Assembly: GCA_009760855.2 (NCBI GenBank)
Contig: WPIO01000091.1
Coordinates: forward strand, 849,001-913,000
DNA length: 64,000 nucleotides
From: Cristatella mucedo
Taxonomy: Eukaryota; Bryozoa; Phylactolaemata; Cristatellidae
Direction: 5' to 3'
Shown here: piece after piece, positions 1 to 10,210 of the stretch
Position numbering within the stretch: position 1 is the first letter of the stretch
Layout of the letters: the number at the start of each line of letters is the position of its first letter
The notes under the pieces: model-generated
Database searches by the model: none
What the model was told of the DNA's origin: nothing
What the model saw: only the letters and a program-made list of their open reading frames with translations
Translations under genes and position numbers: made by a program

Positions 1-180
1 TTCTGGGCAAACACACCAGATGCTGGACTTTTTTGAGTTATGTGCTGCTTTAATTTGTGCTTTAGCTAGGTAATGCCGTTTAAACCCAGCTTATAATTGC
101 TATGTGCTTACGACATGTATAATGTGTTTAACATATATATTTTTGTGTGGGAAAAAGAACAATTCTGAAGTAACATCAAG

Positions 181-186
181 TTTATT
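181..186 (-). terminator. RPL37 poly(A) signal AATAAA
   Basis: A canonical AATAAA sits on the minus strand about 10 bases after the TGA, so the 3' UTR must be very short, as is typical of ribosomal-protein mRNAs. Confidence 0.85.
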
Positions 187-196
187 ATCTCATCCT

Positions 197-251
197 TCAC
201 TTGGCAGCAACAGCCTTGGCCTTCGGCACTTGCCCCTCACGAAAGCCATTC
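197..251 (-). CDS. RPL37: RPL37 exon 4 and stop
   Basis: The acceptor is TTTCTTTAACAG. The exon encodes [17 protein letters not shown], then TGA. The C-terminal tail is shorter than the Ser/Ala-rich tail of mammals, which is common for this protein. Confidence 0.96.
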
Positions 252-2564
252 CTGTTAAAGAAACAGCAACAAGCTTGTGTCAGACGAAAGAGACTAAATT
301 AAAAGCTAGACTGGCATTTACTTGCATTAACAAGTACAGAGCACTGTGCAACCAGTCATCTCTTTAAAAAGACCGAAGCAGCACAATTAAATTCAAATCA
401 CAACTCCTAAATACATTACAAAAACCATAAAGTAAAGCACACAGGTCTTAATGTATGGTGGAAAAACCCAGAATTGCCGTGCCCAGTGTAAGCATAACAC
501 AAAAACGGTCATATGACCGCAGGTTCAGCACCACAGTGAAATACAAGAAATACACTTCATCCGGGGAGATGGAACAATATCGAGGCACTAGAATGCACTT
601 CACAATGCAACTCTACATAGCTACATCTGATCTTGCAAAATAAGCACTGGGGCCTAGATGGAACAAGCATGCATGACTGCTGAAACTCATGCCAACTGCA
701 TTTAGCAGGACATGCAATCACTGATAGACTGGAAGAGCCCAAAATGAAGTTCGGGGAACTTTTTAAACTGGACAATTGGTAATGATTAGGGAAACGTAAC
801 TACTTCCCTAATCTTAAACCGCCATGTCGGGAGTCTACCAATCACCACACATCCACCAATCACAAATTAAGTTTAAACCATGCATGCCAATGCCACGATG
901 ATGGGTAAAACTGGGGTGCAATTTTATGAAAAGCTGGGCAACATATATACAATGTGATTTTCACTCCATTCAACTAACACTAAAAGACTGGATAATTGGA
1001 ATAATATATAAAAATTCACTATATGTACACGGGCACACATTGCACTAAGTTTCACACAGACCAACAGTTCGGAAGAACCCCCCTAGTATCGACGTGCATA
1101 ACAAAAACCTTGTTCATGTAGGCCATTGTTGTGAAAGTGAAAGCATTGTTTTAGCATCAAAAATACTAATTACACAGTACCCTTACACAGCAAACTCGTT
1201 CTCCAGTGAAATACCACGACAAATGTCAGATTGAGTTAAAAGTTTAGTTTGAACACGCACCTGAATCGACGGTGAACGTTACGGAGGTGCTTCATCCTGC
1301 CTGTCCCAGTAGTGTGCCTGCGCTTGCTCTTCTCGGACCAATTATCTGCAAGTCGAGACCAGCAGGTAAAGCCAGTGGCCAACAAACTACATCAGCACAA
1401 GGTTAAACGAACGTCGATTGATTGGAGGAATCGGAGGCGAGTGCGAGTATAGTCGCCGATTTCCGCTTGTAACATTTCCAACATTGATATATAAGCATGC
1501 TCATTGAGGCCCTTTACTCTTCAGTCAGCATCCCTCAACAGCTAGCTGAGCAAACGAGCAAATGTCATTTTCTAAATATTTAGTACTGAGGTAGGAATTG
1601 GCTGCCGTCTTACATATTACTCAGGCTCAGTCGAATTTATGTTGACACTACACTAACGACTCATAAAGGTTGCCGGCCTAGCAAAAGCAATGCGATAAGG
1701 ATCTCCGTGCCGTCGTATTGCACGATTACAAGGTTACGCACAGCCTTGACCACCAACTTACATATCGCAACTGGCACTAGTCAACCGTACAAGCAACGCT
1801 GTCGGCATATAGCACAGGCTATAAGAAGTACTGTTACACTGCTAGCATGCAGACTTCGACCACTAAGACAATGACACTTCACTGTCATCTCTTGGTGGCC
1901 ACCTAGCAACCATTTACACCTACTAGGTAGCACGAGCACAGCGCCGTCCACAGCACTCGGCCTAAACTGTTTGATATGGGAAGTAAGCCCGGACGGGGCG
2001 AGACTGAGCTGAGCGATGACAACTAACCCAAGTCGTAATGGGGACATCATCGCACAATGAATGGCAAGATACTCCCGTCGGCGTACGGGCCATAGAAATT
2101 GCGATAGAAACGTCAGAAAGATTTTTTATCCAGCACGATTGACCAGCAAGTTAAGAACGGCAGCAAGAGCCGGCGGCGGCAGCGATGCGAGCAAATCCGG
2201 ATAGCAGGCAACGCTACCTATACTATACTATATACTACTACGTAGGTCAAAAACGAGTCGTTAGGCAGCAGACGGTATACTCACATTTTCTCAGACGGGC
2301 AGACGGATATCCACATTGAGCGCATTTGCTCTTCTGAATATGATAGCTGCTCCGTCCACACCGGCGGCACAGGGTGTGTGTCTTAATATGACGCTTACCA
2401 AAACTTGACGTACCCTTCGTCTAAAACAATAAGGACACGGCGGAAATTAAGTAAAACTAGTAAGAGAAGCATTGCAGAAAGCAAATCAGCAAAACGATGC
2501 AAATACGATCGTGATGACGCCGATTCATTCAACCGCCGGACCGTATGCCAAAACTACCCACCAT
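197..2564 (-). CDS. RPL37: 60S ribosomal protein L37 (eL37), complete four-exon gene
   Basis: This encodes the small zinc-binding protein eL37 of the large cytosolic ribosomal subunit. The coding sequence joins 2564-2562, 2420-2285, 1345-1261 and 251-197 on the minus strand, giving 92 codons plus a TGA stop. The animal protein is usually about 97 residues. Visible family signatures are KGTSSFGKR at the N-terminus, the zinc ligands in [11 protein letters not shown] and CAQCGYP, then [20 protein letters not shown] and RRFRNGFREG. All introns are GT-AG and the frame is kept across them (phases 0, 1, 2). Exon 1 contributes only the ATG, as I recall for the human gene. Introns are about 0.14, 0.94 and 1.0 kb. 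An AATAAA follows the stop by about 10 bases. The gene looks intact and functional rather than a processed copy, because it keeps its introns. Confidence 0.97.
252..1260 (-). other. RPL37 intron 3, no recognised content
   Basis: About 1 kb of AT-rich DNA. I looked for an intronic box C/D snoRNA, since ribosomal-protein introns often host one, and did not find a convincing C box plus D box with terminal stem. Confidence 0.6.
1261..1345 (-). CDS. RPL37: RPL37 exon 3 (basic core)
   Basis: The exon lies between acceptor GACTTGCAG and donor TTCAG|GTGCGT and is 85 bases long (2 + 27 codons + 2). It encodes [20 protein letters not shown] and RRF, the most conserved stretch of L37. The split Arg codon AG|G continues in exon 4. 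Confidence 0.97.
2285..2420 (-). CDS. RPL37: RPL37 exon 2 (zinc-ribbon half)
   Basis: The exon has acceptor TTGTTTTAG and donor AAAT|GTGAGT, with length 136 (45 codons plus 1 base). It encodes [10 protein letters not shown], then two CxxC pairs (CRRC and CAQC) that bind zinc in eL37. The last base, T, joins AT of exon 3 to give the Tyr of YNWS. Confidence 0.97.
2562..2564 (-). CDS. RPL37: RPL37 coding exon 1 (start codon only)
   Basis: The ATG is followed directly by a GTGGGT donor, so the first exon contributes only methionine. It was chosen because exon 2 opens with ACG AAG GGT (TKG) right after a TTTTAG acceptor, and the L37 family starts MTKG. An out-of-view upstream ATG cannot be excluded, but the context (pyrimidine-rich upstream, clean donor) fits. 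Confidence 0.8.
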
Positions 2565-2600
2565 TTTGGAGACACCAACTTCCGAAAGGAAGTTGAGGAG
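2565..2600 (-). promoter_or_regulatory. RPL37 core promoter / 5'UTR with TOP-like tract and GGAA palindrome
   Basis: Just upstream of the ATG the minus strand has a pyrimidine run CTTCCTTTC flanked by an inverted GGAAGTT (2577-2594). Ribosomal-protein genes commonly start in such a pyrimidine (TOP) tract, often with ETS-type GGAA sites. No TATA box is seen. The start site is an inference. Confidence 0.5.
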
Positions 2601-3324
2601 ACAACTCGCTGTAGTCTGGGCTATACACCATGAGCAACTGCTACTTGAAGCACTTATCATTCTTTCTTAAGAAAAATGTCATAAAAATTATTTTCTGTGA
2701 AAATATTGCCATTATCCGTGAAAATAAATAGAAACTATAAAGAGTAGTCTCTTCCGTATCAGCACCGTCGCTCACAAGCGCTTTGGTTACGCCCACCTGC
2801 CCGCCAGTCTTTATTTTGGAAGACGCTGCATATTCGATCTAACACGCCTTGGGCTTAGTTAACGCCTAGTGGAGTAAAATATCTGGAGAAAGAGTGAGCA
2901 GGTAGCAAGTGAGGGTAGGCAGAAGTGAGTTCGTAGGCGTGGCAAACACGTCTCGGAGGCGCTAGACTTCGTTACCTAGCTTGCAGAGTGCGCTCCGTCT
3001 ACTATGGTCCGGGTCGTATTAGCTCACCGCGCGGCACTACCGCCTACCCTCAACGTACTTAGTAATCATCCGCTGGATCACCCTCCTCGACGACCCCTTG
3101 CGTTCAGACGTAGGATGGGCGCGATCGCGGCCTTCGCAACGGAGCTCAGCACTCTCTCCACTCTTCAGGATCTTTCGCATGGCTGTATGCTCAATCTAGT
3201 TTTTATCGAACGACAGTGAATTTCAAAACTCAGAGTTCAGAAGCTGTTGTACGTTCGAGCTAAAATTGCATTTATTCATTATAATATCGAGCCCAGTGTG
3301 TATGTAGTATAGTACTTGCATCTC
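2601..3324. other. Intergenic, nothing recognised
   Basis: Upstream of RPL37. Only short open frames are present, none with splice context or family resemblance. No divergent partner gene was found. Confidence 0.5.
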
Positions 3325-3329
3325 CCACC

Positions 3330-3485
3330 GGTCGTAGTCTTGGGGTAAGGGGCTAGCCCTTCACGACTCAAGTCGTGGACGCGAGTCATACAGGAGGCAA
3401 TTTTCTATTTCCCACTGCAGGCGGGAAAGATAACCCCGAGGTTATCTTCCGCTAAATAAACGAGGCTGTGAAATTATCAGGTGAC
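3330..3485 (+). repeat. SINE-B copy (tRNA-derived), diverged
   Basis: It has an A-box-like GTCTTGGGGTAAGGGG, a degraded B box (GTGGACGCGAGTC), and the family body (ATTTCCCACTGCAGGCGGG). It ends GAGGCTGTGAAATTATCAG, like other SINE-B tails, and abuts the 5' end of the LINE-A copy. Confidence 0.6.
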
Positions 3486-5525
3486 CTTTACTTGCTTATC
3501 TGATGTCGACAATAAACCATCTCCTCAACCGTTCCCAGATTAGCTCCTTACCTGATGATCCTAATGATGATCTAGCCGATCGCCTCTCTCGATTCTTTGT
3601 GCAGAAGATAGACGAGATCAGGAAATCCATCCCTGCGATGACAACCTCCCCACTAGAATGCTGTTCCTCGGTTCCTGGCAGCACCTCATTTTCTATATTT
3701 AAGCAGGTCACTAGTGATCTAGTCCTAAAGCTCGTATCTCAATCAAAGAAGACAACAAGTCCTCTAGACCCTATTCCCACTGTCCTGCTCCTACGTTGCA
3801 TTGATCTGCTGCTGCCATGCATAACTAACATAATTAATATGTCATTAGCCTCAGGTCATGTCCCAGCACCTTTCAAAAAAGCTGTAGTCAGGCCACTTCT
3901 CAAGAAAGCTACACTTGACCAAGAGAACTTGAGCAACTACCGCCCAGTTACTCTTCTACCATTCCTATCAAAGACACTCGAACGGGTCGTGGCGGACCAG
4001 CTGAACTCGTATATCGAGACCTCACACCTTGCTAGTAAGTTCCAGTCTGGCTTTACAGCTAATCACTCCACAGAGTCAGCATTGCTTCGGGTATACAACG
4101 ACCTACTTAAGAATGCAGACATGAGTAGAGTGTCTCTGCTTGTTTTGCTTGATCTTTCGGCAGCTTTTGATACCATCGATCACAAAGTTCTTCTAGAGCG
4201 CCTCTCATCTCGCCTGGGCATCACTGGCACTGCTCTGCAGTGGTTCAGGTCCTATCTCAGTGGGAGACTCCAGAGTATTGACGTGAATGGACAAAGATCA
4301 TCTGAAGTACCTCTGAAATATGGAGTACCTCAGGGCTCTGTGCTAGGTCCGGTTCTTTTCACGGTTTATACTCTGCCTCTTGCTGATGTGATTGCCAAGC
4401 ACAATCTAGGCTTTCACTTCTATGCGGATGACATTCAGTTGTACCTTTGCTTTGATCCCTTCCAGCCTTCGAGCACCTCCAATTCTCTAAACTCACTAGC
4501 TGCATGCATTGATGACATCCGCACATGGATGGCAGCAAATTTTCTAAAACTAAACGATGATAAAACTAACTTACTAGTTATGGGCAAACCCAGTGTGATC
4601 CAGAGATTGGAAAGGCTGACTCTCAAAATTGGCTCTGCCAGCATATCTACAGTTGCATCAGCTCGAAATCTAGGTGTCATATTCCAAAGCGACCTCTCGT
4701 TAGACGACCATATCAGCTCCACAGTCAAATCCGCCTATTTTCAGCTTCATAACATTGCTAAAATTCGGGCTTGTTTAGATAAAGATACCACGTCCAAGTT
4801 GGTCCATGCATTCGTGACATCCCGTCTCGACTTCTGCAACTCACTGGTTACTGGCCTACCAGCATGTGCGATCAGGCGATTGCAGCTGGTGCAAAACTCT
4901 GCAGCTAGGCTTGTCTGTCGTGAGCGTCGCAGTTGCCACATTACTCCACTTCTCCCCGACCTGCACTGGCTCCCAGTCAAGCAACTGATTGACTTCAAGG
5001 TTTTGTCGCTCACTTTTAGGTCCCTTCATTCTATGGCTCCAGCCTATCTGTCAGATATACTGCCCCATCAGGCCAAGCATCGTACCACCCGCTTTTCGGA
5101 ATCCAAAAGTCTAGAAATACCTCATACAAACCTTAAATCCTTTGGAGACCGTGCATTTAGTTCATATGCTCTCAAAGCCTAGAACTCCCTCCCGACCTGC
5201 GTCAGAACATCCCCTGACCTGACCACATTTAAAAGGAACCTAAAAACACCTATTTAGGACAGCATTTAGTGGGCCCCTGTGATTCGTCCTTGATGTGCTT
5301 ATGCGTGCTGACACTGTGCATGCTGCCACTAACCACATTTGCATGCTGACCCTGTGCATGTCACCCCTAACCATACTATTCATTTCGTTTGTTTTTCAAG
5401 CATGATTTTACTTACCATTCAATTGCATTTCACTTTACAGCAAATGTAAAGGGCCTAGAGAGAGATTAAGTTCTCTGAGGGCGCTTTATCAAGTGAATTA
5501 TTATTATTATTCTTATTAATATCTG
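3486..5525 (+). mobile_element. LINE-A copy, 5'-truncated L2/CR1-like retrotransposon
   Basis: This is the longest LINE-A copy. It lacks the endonuclease and starts in the linker before the reverse transcriptase. It ends with the family 3' stem-loop (AGCGCC-like arm, AGAGATTAAGTTCTCT, GGGCGCTTTATCAAGTG) and a TTA microsatellite, the usual tail of this type of LINE. 5' truncation is the normal result of incomplete target-primed reverse transcription. Confidence 0.9.
3503..5182 (+). pseudogene. LINE-A reverse transcriptase ORF, premature stop
   Basis: The 559-residue frame covers the linker (1-140) and the reverse transcriptase. Visible motifs are NYRPVTLLPFLSKTLERVV near 145-163, motif A LLDLSAAFDTIDH at about 215-227, motif B GVPQGSVLGPVLF at about 274-286, and motif C FYADD at about 306-310. 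The catalytic aspartates are present. These features place it in the L2/CR1 group of non-LTR elements. The frame ends early: codon TGG, read as Trp in other copies (KAWNSLP), is TAG here at 5180-5182. A 2-base deletion near 5247 follows. The endonuclease domain and N-terminus are missing, so this copy is not autonomous. Confidence 0.92.
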
Positions 5526-5888
5526 TAGAGTGGAAAAAAAGCAGTCTTTATGACATACAATGCTGCCGGCTCAGGAAGGGAAGTGGGGCCGAAGATACTT
5601 TGGGGAAAGACATAAGCATTTGCTTGTGTACTAATGTGGAGACATTGCTTTTATCATTACAGATTAAAAATTCTTCTAAGCAAACATATTGGCGATCATG
5701 TAGTCAATGTGACGTCATAAGAACTCAGAGACCTGTCCCTGGAGGCTTAGCAGAGCTCAGCCCAAAGACCTCAGTTTTGCTGAATCCATGTAAAAGTTCC
5801 AAGCTTATCCCAAAAATATCTGCTTGCAGCCTGATGATTTAGCCGTAAACATGGGTGCTGACGAACGTAACTCCCCATTTACTTGCCA
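5526..5888. other. Unassigned sequence
   Basis: No coding or repeat signature was recognised between the LINE-A tail and the GA tract. Confidence 0.5.
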
Positions 5889-6084
<196 letters not shown>

Positions 6085-6384
6085 TGAGAATTAAGCGTTT
6101 CCATTTCAGTGATGTGTGTTCAAGGGCATGCCTTATAATTCTGAAGCACATCCTTAATGACCAGCTATGGGCACATGATCTAAATCGAAATTAGTGCATC
6201 GTTCTAATGATATTTATAGTAGGACATTTGCATAGCACACCAAGTGCACTAAATCTCTTTCTAGGTGCATTACATATGCTGCTAACGAAGCATCAAGTTA
6301 AACAATTAAGTGGGCTGTGTAAGTCATATTATCACAGTATTTCAAGCCCTTAGCTTGTAAGCAGTTGCTGACAGGCCACTCCTC

Positions 6385-6545
6385 AAAGGTTAGTTGATAG
6401 CCTCGTTTGTAGAGTGGCCGAAGAGCCTTCACGGCTATCAATCACCACTGCTTGCAGTGGTCAATAGAGGATCGCTTGCTGCAAGACTCGAACCCACGAC
6501 CTGGGTCGTGAAGAGAGAGCAATTTACCCCTAAGCTAAGACCCGG
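6385..6545 (-). repeat. SINE-B copy
   Basis: On the minus strand: A-box-like TAGCTTAGGGGTAAATTGC, B box GTGGGTTCGAGTCT, the CTATTGACCACTGCAAGCAGTGG body, and the tail CTACAAACGAGGCTATCAA. This is one of the better-preserved copies. Confidence 0.8.
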
Positions 6546-6599
6546 GGTCAGATTGCACGTGATCATTGGCATGTGGACCAACTTTGAGAGCTAAGTTAA

Positions 6600-7690
6600 T
6601 TTTGCCCAACCTACCTTCTGCCATTCTTATCCGAAACACTCGAAAAAGTTGCAGGCCAGCAGCAAAATGGTTACATCAATTCATCAGATCTTGCTCCAGT
6701 TAAGATTTGGAGCTAATACTCCACAAAAACTGCTCTGCTGCTGATTTGCAATGACCTGAATAGTGTGGATCATTATATTACTATTAATTCAGATGCACTT
6801 GGATGGCACTAACTTCCTGAAGCATAACTCGGTAGTTATGGGCAAGCCTAGTGTAACCCTCAATCTGGAAGACTTCACTCTCAAGGTAAGTTCATCTAGC
6901 AGCATTCCTATGTGACGTTTGCACGTAATCTGACATGCTGTTGTGAAACGCCTTGTCATAGATGAACACACTGCTTCTACTGTCAAGTCGGCCCTACTTT
7001 CAGCTGAGAAACATTTGCCAAAATCAAGACCTGCTTAGACAAGAGTATGGCAGCCAAAACTAGTTCACGTGCTTGTGAAGTGACATATAGATTACTGCAA
7101 TTACCATTTTCCAGGACTTGATCGGCTGCAGCTGGTGAAAACTCAGCAGCACTTCTGGCTGGTCATCGACAGCGTTCGCCTCATCTATGGTGATGGCCTC
7201 ATGACACCATTTCTGTCTGTGTTTCACCGGCTTCCTATCGTGCATCAAATGAACTTCTCTCTTTGGCTTACAGGTCGATTCACTCACTTGCATCTTTTTA
7301 CCTCAATTGATCTACTTGCTCGTCCAGTGTGCTCCTTACTACCGGCTCCTCGGTTTTCAGTCGTCTCATCTTCCCTAGGACTCAAATCTTTTGCTGATGG
7401 ACCCTGAATGCCTTTGCACTAATAATAATAATAATAATGCACTTGATAAAGCGCCCTCAGAGAACTCAATCTCTTTCTAGGCGCTTTACATTTGCTGCAA
7501 AGGGAAATGCAATTGAATGGTGAGTAATATCATTCCTGATAAACAAACAACATGAATAATATGGTTAGGGGTAGAAGTCTGGAACTTGCTTTTAGCCACT
7601 GTCACTGCATGCATTAACTTTGCATTGCTTAAGTCTCAGCTTAAGATACACATGTTTCACACTGTCTTCCCGGCTCCCCAGGGAGCTTGC
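6600..7690 (+). mobile_element. LINE-A relic, split by a reversed LINE-A tail
   Basis: A degenerate reverse transcriptase can be followed by fragments equivalent to LLPFLSKTLE, TTSKLVHAFVTSRLD and the C-terminal KAWNSLP...LKTHLF, with many frameshifts. The coding order is broken at 7421-7571 by the 3' tail of another copy in opposite orientation; the C-terminal segment resumes at 7572. Confidence 0.75.
7421..7571 (-). mobile_element. LINE-A 3' tail fragment nested in the relic
   Basis: It begins with (AAT)n, then TGCACTTGATAAAGCGCCCT and AGAGAACTCAATCTCTTTCT, the reverse complement of the LINE-A stem-loop. It ends at ATGGTTAGGGGTAG. Confidence 0.85.
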
Positions 7691-7759
7691 TCTTTTCCTG
7701 CGTGCTTCTTTGCTTACATGACGTGCATAATTTAGTGCACATTCCTAGCCAGGAGTATA

Positions 7760-7880
7760 AGGTTAGCTGATTCAGTATTAATCATTTATTGAGCAGCAGC
7801 AGAGCCTTAACGGCTATTGCCTCCACTTGCAGTAGGCAATAAAGGATCGCCCACTGCAGGATTGGACGGGTCTGACGGTG
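7760..7880 (-). repeat. SINE-B fragment
   Basis: Tail and body only (GAGCCTTAACGGCTATTGCC, GGCAATAAAGGATCGCCC, GCAGGATT); the tRNA-like head is eroded. Confidence 0.65.
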
Positions 7881-7939
7881 TTCTCGTGCATTTTGGCAGG
7901 CTTGCTGGAATAAAGTCAGATGGACCACTCTATGGATAA

Positions 7940-9634
7940 GATGATATCATAGTTTGATGCCAAACGACTTCGTATAACGAGTGAAAGTTAGAGATAGGAA
8001 AGATGAGCATCTGTCCAGCTCGGACAGCTGGACAGAAGAGAGTGAGTGAGCTAGCAACTGACAGTTACTCGATCGACCAGCCACTCTCCTAGCCAGGAGT
8101 GGCTGGGTTGAGGCTGCCGATTGCTTGCAGCAGCTCAGCCATCTCGTTGATTGATGCATCCAGTCACATGCTGAGAGCTGGAATGCCAGGAGCAGCTTTG
8201 GCTGTAGCTAGACGTTGAGCTGCCGATGGCTGCTACATGCTCTCTAAGCATGATACCTTGCTTTGAGCAAGCGAGCAGCTATCTGGAGGAGGATAGGACC
8301 ACCACAGACAGCCGTGGGTAGGCAGCTGATGCACCGCTGAACTCGTAGGGGCTGCTGGCTGAGCAGTGCCCTGCCCCTTTCACTGGCATCCATTCTCGAG
8401 TAGCAGCACATAAGTGAAAGCTAGCTGTTATACACGAACCTATGCATTGCATCTCCCCCCAAGTTGAGCAGTTGGATGGGGCAACCGAGGGAAGGCACAT
8501 GAGCCCCTCCCCTCCCAAGCCGTAGCAGTAGAGACAGGGGGGGGGGGCTAACTAGTTGGCCCTGCACAGCATGTGAGGGGCAGCTGGTGGAGCTGAAGCC
8601 CACGTGGTCACGTGGTCACTGCCAGGTGCTCTATGTAGGGCACATGCGGCTCATTTCTGAAAAATTTTAGTGCACGGTCGTAATAATGTAACCACCAAAT
8701 TGCAGGCGACTTTGCTCCCCCATTCTCGTGCAAATGGGCTGCAGAGACACTGGCCACTACCCGAAGTACACTTGAATCCACCGGAAATCGGCTTCGCAAA
8801 GCTTCATTTTGGATTGCATATTAAAAAACTACATTTCAAGTGTACCGCAAAATTGGTTCCCTAGGTCGAAAGTGCGTTCTCATGCAATCCACTGCACTGA
8901 CCTGGGCCAATATCGTAATGCACCGCCAGGGGTCGCTGCAGTCCATTGTATGAGAACCCGTGTGCACAATGTCGAGACATGAGAGGAGAGCTAAGTGCCC
9001 AGGCATGTGGCAGCTCATCATCAGTGGTTACCAGGGGTGGGGCGGGCCGGGCATGAGTGCCAGGCTCAGAGGGCCAGGCTTAGACGGTTTTCTGCTGCTG
9101 ATGGGCCTTCGGCATCCATATTCAAAATATTTTTCCTCGGAGAAGCTTTTTGGTCATTGCTTAGATGGCTCTAGGAAGGCGAGAGGTGCATTCGGGGTCC
9201 AGAGGTGGGCTATCGTATCGTTCTTTTGATGGTCAAATAATATTCTTATAGTTGCTTCCGTGTAAATTCTTTTGAGACGGGTCTACCGAGACCTGCCACG
9301 GAGCTCGCCTTCGTCACCAACCTTCAAACCCTCGAATTGCATTTGCTTTTTCGGACAGGTTCTGGGCTACTCGCGCTTTCTGAGCATAGCTCTTCAGGCT
9401 GTCCCGAATGGGAGACGGTAAAATTGTTTAAACTGTGAAAAGAGGCGTCCTAGCTCGCAGGCAAGCCTTCGCCTAGTTTCGGGACGCTTATTCAGAGGGA
9501 CTTTAGCAGCGTGTTCGATGGGCTCACCGCTGACCCCGCCAGAGTGTGGCCGCTGGCGAACACAGCTTCGGCCTCAACAGATTAGGTGATATTAGGTTTT
9601 CTTTAACACATTGCCTAAAAGGCTTCCTGACGGT

Positions 9635-9636
<2 letters not shown>
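7940..9636. other. Unassigned; weak LINE-B similarity and one imperfect inverted repeat
   Basis: The stretch GCCAAACGACTTCGTATAAC at about 7955 resembles the LINE-B tail. Segments near 8872-8898 and 8935-8966 are imperfect reverse complements (GTTCTCATGCAATCCACTGC against GCAGTCCATTGTATGAGAAC). No gene was recognised. Confidence 0.4.

Positions 9637-9714
<78 letters not shown>
9637..9714. repeat. (TC)n microsatellite
   Basis: A pure TC tract of about 78 bases. Confidence 0.98.
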
Positions 9715-9717
<3 letters not shown>

Positions 9718-10081
9718 ATGGGCTATCAACATTTTTCTAAGAGAAGCTTGACATAGCATCTTATCGCCGCTTCATGGGCCGGCAGTTTTCCTGCCGTTTC
9801 AGTAAAAAAAAAAAACACTAAAAGCGGACGAGGTGCTGCTCACAAGGCTTGCCTGGTGGTGCACCGTTGACGCGCCCACAGGGCTCGGTCCCGAGCTCCT
9901 GAGGGGACCACCACCACCTGGCAGCTGGGTAGAAAAAAGGCGTTTCATTCTCGCTTTTCCTTCAGAGCTCAAGCTCTCTGCCGTTTTTTTGAACTGGCTC
10001 TTCACCGGTGGTTTATGAATTACTAGACCAAATAGCTTTTTAAATCACCTTTGCGATCAGCCAGGCAAAGAAGGCTTAGGA

Positions 10082-10210
10082 TACTAATGTCATTTGTACA
10101 GTGCTCTAAGAGAACTTTATACCTATTCAGGTGCCTCACGTATGCCACAGGACTCAAGTCCGTCACCTCGGTCATCAAAGGCGAGCACTTTGACCTATGC
10201 GCCAAAACAC
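10082..10210 (-). repeat. SINE-A copy, diverged
   Basis: It begins TTTGTACAGTGCTCTAAGAG (reversed tail) and continues with CTATTCAGGTGCCTCACGTA, CTCAAGTCCGTCACCTCGGT and GGCGAGCACTTTGACC, matching the SINE-A order on the minus strand. Confidence 0.7.

Noticed and set aside
252-2284. Intronic snoRNA in RPL37
   Set aside because: GATGATG near 2048 on the minus strand resembles a C box, but no D box and closing stem was found at a suitable distance.
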